Source of the DNA: Sphingomonas sp. Ag1 | GTDB lineage: Bacteria; Pseudomonadota; Alphaproteobacteria; Sphingomonadales; Sphingomonadaceae | Assembly (NCBI RefSeq): GCF_000980895.1 | Contig: NZ_LAZX01000094.1 | Coordinates: forward strand, 248,001-312,000 | Length of the DNA stretch: 64,000 nucleotides | Direction of reading: 5' to 3' | Shown here: positions 62,927 through 64,000 of the stretch, one piece after another | Layout of the letters: every line of letters starts with the position of its first letter | Position numbering within the stretch: position 1 is the stretch's first letter | The notes under the pieces: model-generated | Seen by the model: only the letters and a program-made list of their open reading frames with translations | The model's database searches: none | What the model was told of the DNA's origin: nothing | Made by a program: the position numbers and the translations under genes

Positions 62927-63223
62927 CTAGTCAGCGCATAGACAGATCCAACCGCCGCTTCCCCCGTAATGCGCGCATCTCCGGCAACCATCGTAGGGCA
63001 CGCAGTTTCCTAGTTGGTCCTTCCCGCAACCGGGTAGCAATTTGTCCGTAAAGCCAAACTGCGCGGCCACAGCAGCCGCTTCCTCTTTGTCCATCGGAGT
63101 GAGGTATGTTTTCCCTTCGATATGCAGCTTCTTGAAACCGTAAGGTGAGATCACGACGGGCACACCGTTGACGTGCTCCACGTCGGCGATGAAGTCATGA
63201 TATCCTAGCTGATCTTCGGTCAT
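62927..63223 (-). CDS. hypothetical protein with C-terminal Cys cluster
   Basis: A 98-residue protein. GFKKLHIEGKTYLTPMDKEEAAAVAAQFGFTDKLLPGC is followed by a Cys-rich end (GNCVPYDGCRRCAHYGGSGGWICLCAD), six cysteines including PGC that could bind zinc or form disulfides. GGAGGG precedes the ATG at 63223. Not recognised. Confidence 0.65.
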   Translation of the reverse strand: MTEDQLGYHDFIADVEHVNGVPVVISPYGFKKLHIEGKTYLTPMDKEEAAAVAAQFGFTDKLLPGCGKDQLGNCVPYDGCRRCAHYGGSGGWICLCAD

Positions 63224-63406
63224 CTCAACCCTCCGCTGAATTGAAGGAATGAGACTGACACGCTATCTTCCCAGCGTCGAGGCCGGCATCATAACAATTG
63301 CTAGGCCCTCGGGGCGGGTACTACTTCCAGCAAGGCGGATATCAGGGCAGCGCTACGCTGCGGAAAAGTGCGGCAGTGGCGGAGGGGTTCTCCGCCGCGA
63401 TAGCCG

Positions 63407-63607
63407 TCATCCTGGCGTTTTGCGATATCGACGTGGCAGGGTATTCGCACCGGAGCTTTGAAGCATTTGCGCGGCAGCCTGCGCATCTCGTTCGTTCGGA
63501 AAAACGAGGTCGAGCCACCGTTCTTCGCTCTCGACGTATATTCCCCAACTGTCCTTGAGTGCCCGTTCGGGTCTCGGTCGGACTATGAATTCGGGAAGCG
63601 ACTCCAT
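63407..63607 (-). CDS. hypothetical small protein
   Basis: A 66-residue protein (LPEFIVRPRPERALKDSWGIYVESEERWLDLVFPNERDAQAAAQMLQSSG), a compact alpha/beta pattern. Not recognised. Confidence 0.5.
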   Translation of the reverse strand: MESLPEFIVRPRPERALKDSWGIYVESEERWLDLVFPNERDAQAAAQMLQSSGANTLPRRYRKTPG

Positions 63608-63873
63608 GCGTCGCTATATCGCGGATGGCGTTCGTTGTCGTGCTTGGTCAGCACCGGAGGGGCGTCCGCTGCAATTGCTGCATTGCGACGGCACTACGGC
63701 GGCCATGGCCCGACGAGACTAGGGATAAACTCGCCGGGCCGGTCCAACGCGGCCGGCTAGAGCCGCCGGGGCAAAATGTTGCAGCCGCGAGACGGTTCCA
63801 GCGGCGGCGAGGCGGCACGCTGGCAAGATGGAGCGATTCCCTCTATGTTCCTCTGTGGGGGCGAGGGGAAACG

Positions 63874-64000
63874 ATGGGCGTGGATTTTCAGCCGCCGGCG
63901 GGACTGTTGCGGCGCGACCAGGTGCTCGCGTTCATCATCGAGCGGATCGCCCGTTTCGGCGTCAGCCCTACCTACGACGAGATCAGCAATGCGCTAGATG
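63874..64000 (+). CDS. LexA-like repressor, N-terminal fragment (cut by window end)
   Basis: 42 residues, PPAGLLRRDQVLAFIIERIARFGVSPTYDEISNALD, read like the LexA-type winged helix (family: ...PPTLREIAEAL...). GAGGGG precedes the ATG. The catalytic domain, if present, lies beyond the window, so a smaller phage regulator is possible. Confidence 0.6.
   Translation, partial: MGVDFQPPAGLLRRDQVLAFIIERIARFGVSPTYDEISNALD

Noticed and set aside
59692..64000. CRISPR array or insertion sequence in the accessory region
   Set aside because: No regularly spaced direct repeats and no transposase motif in any frame; only two short hairpins resemble each other.

Overview
The window looks like a chromosomal segment of a GC-rich alphaproteobacterium of the Sphingomonas group. 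The grounds are protein content rather than a database search. They include an N-terminally extended ribosomal protein S9, two large TonB-dependent receptors, a SWIB-domain protein, a MerC-type protein, a tRNA-Arg(CCU) with encoded CCA, and an alphaproteobacterial-type IlvB with a GEAS cofactor motif.

Left part (1-31.8 kb): ispZ-ftsY-mtaB on the minus strand; a heteromeric acyl-CoA dehydrogenase pair with an enoyl-CoA hydratase; modABC; a retropepsin-like protease; rplM-rpsI; a TonB receptor; a YdeP-type molybdoenzyme divergent from a sulfite-oxidase-like molybdoenzyme; heme A synthase; a MerC protein; an NDUFAF5-like methyltransferase; a comF-grxC-nitrilase-DUF1178 operon; tRNA-Arg; a SWIB protein; S-formylglutathione hydrolase; a second TonB receptor; and a folE-pteridine reductase-folB operon. 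leuA follows, preceded by a leucine-rich leader peptide inside a stem-loop leader. A BLUF photoreceptor and YceI close this part.

Middle part (31.8-55.2 kb): an ilvB-ilvH-ilvC cluster, with leuA about 2.3 kb further on; miaA and serB, whose 5' ends overlap head to head; a CPA2 antiporter; a sugar locus in which a Tat-exported GH3 enzyme faces a LacI regulator and a GH144-like lipoprotein across two palindromes; an SDR; a hotdog thioesterase; a MASE1-PAS-GGDEF cyclase; NAD synthetase; a hybrid histidine kinase; a class I aldolase; tRNA-Gly(UCC); and a second BLUF protein divergent from a Crp/Fnr regulator.

Right part (about 55.5-64 kb) is accessory and phage-like. Twelve tiny minus-strand genes (58780 to 55565) are chained by 1-8 nt stop/start overlaps and include an AlpA-like and a GapR-like (DUF2312) protein. 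Upstream lie a YdaS/Cro-like and a CI-like regulator, divergent across two inverted-repeat operators. Beyond the switch are an exported protein translationally coupled to an HNH-type protein, several orphan small ORFs, and the start of a LexA-like gene cut by the window edge. No integrase, terminase or structural gene is visible, so this is either one end of a prophage or island, or a remnant. I saw no rRNA, CRISPR array or transposase.
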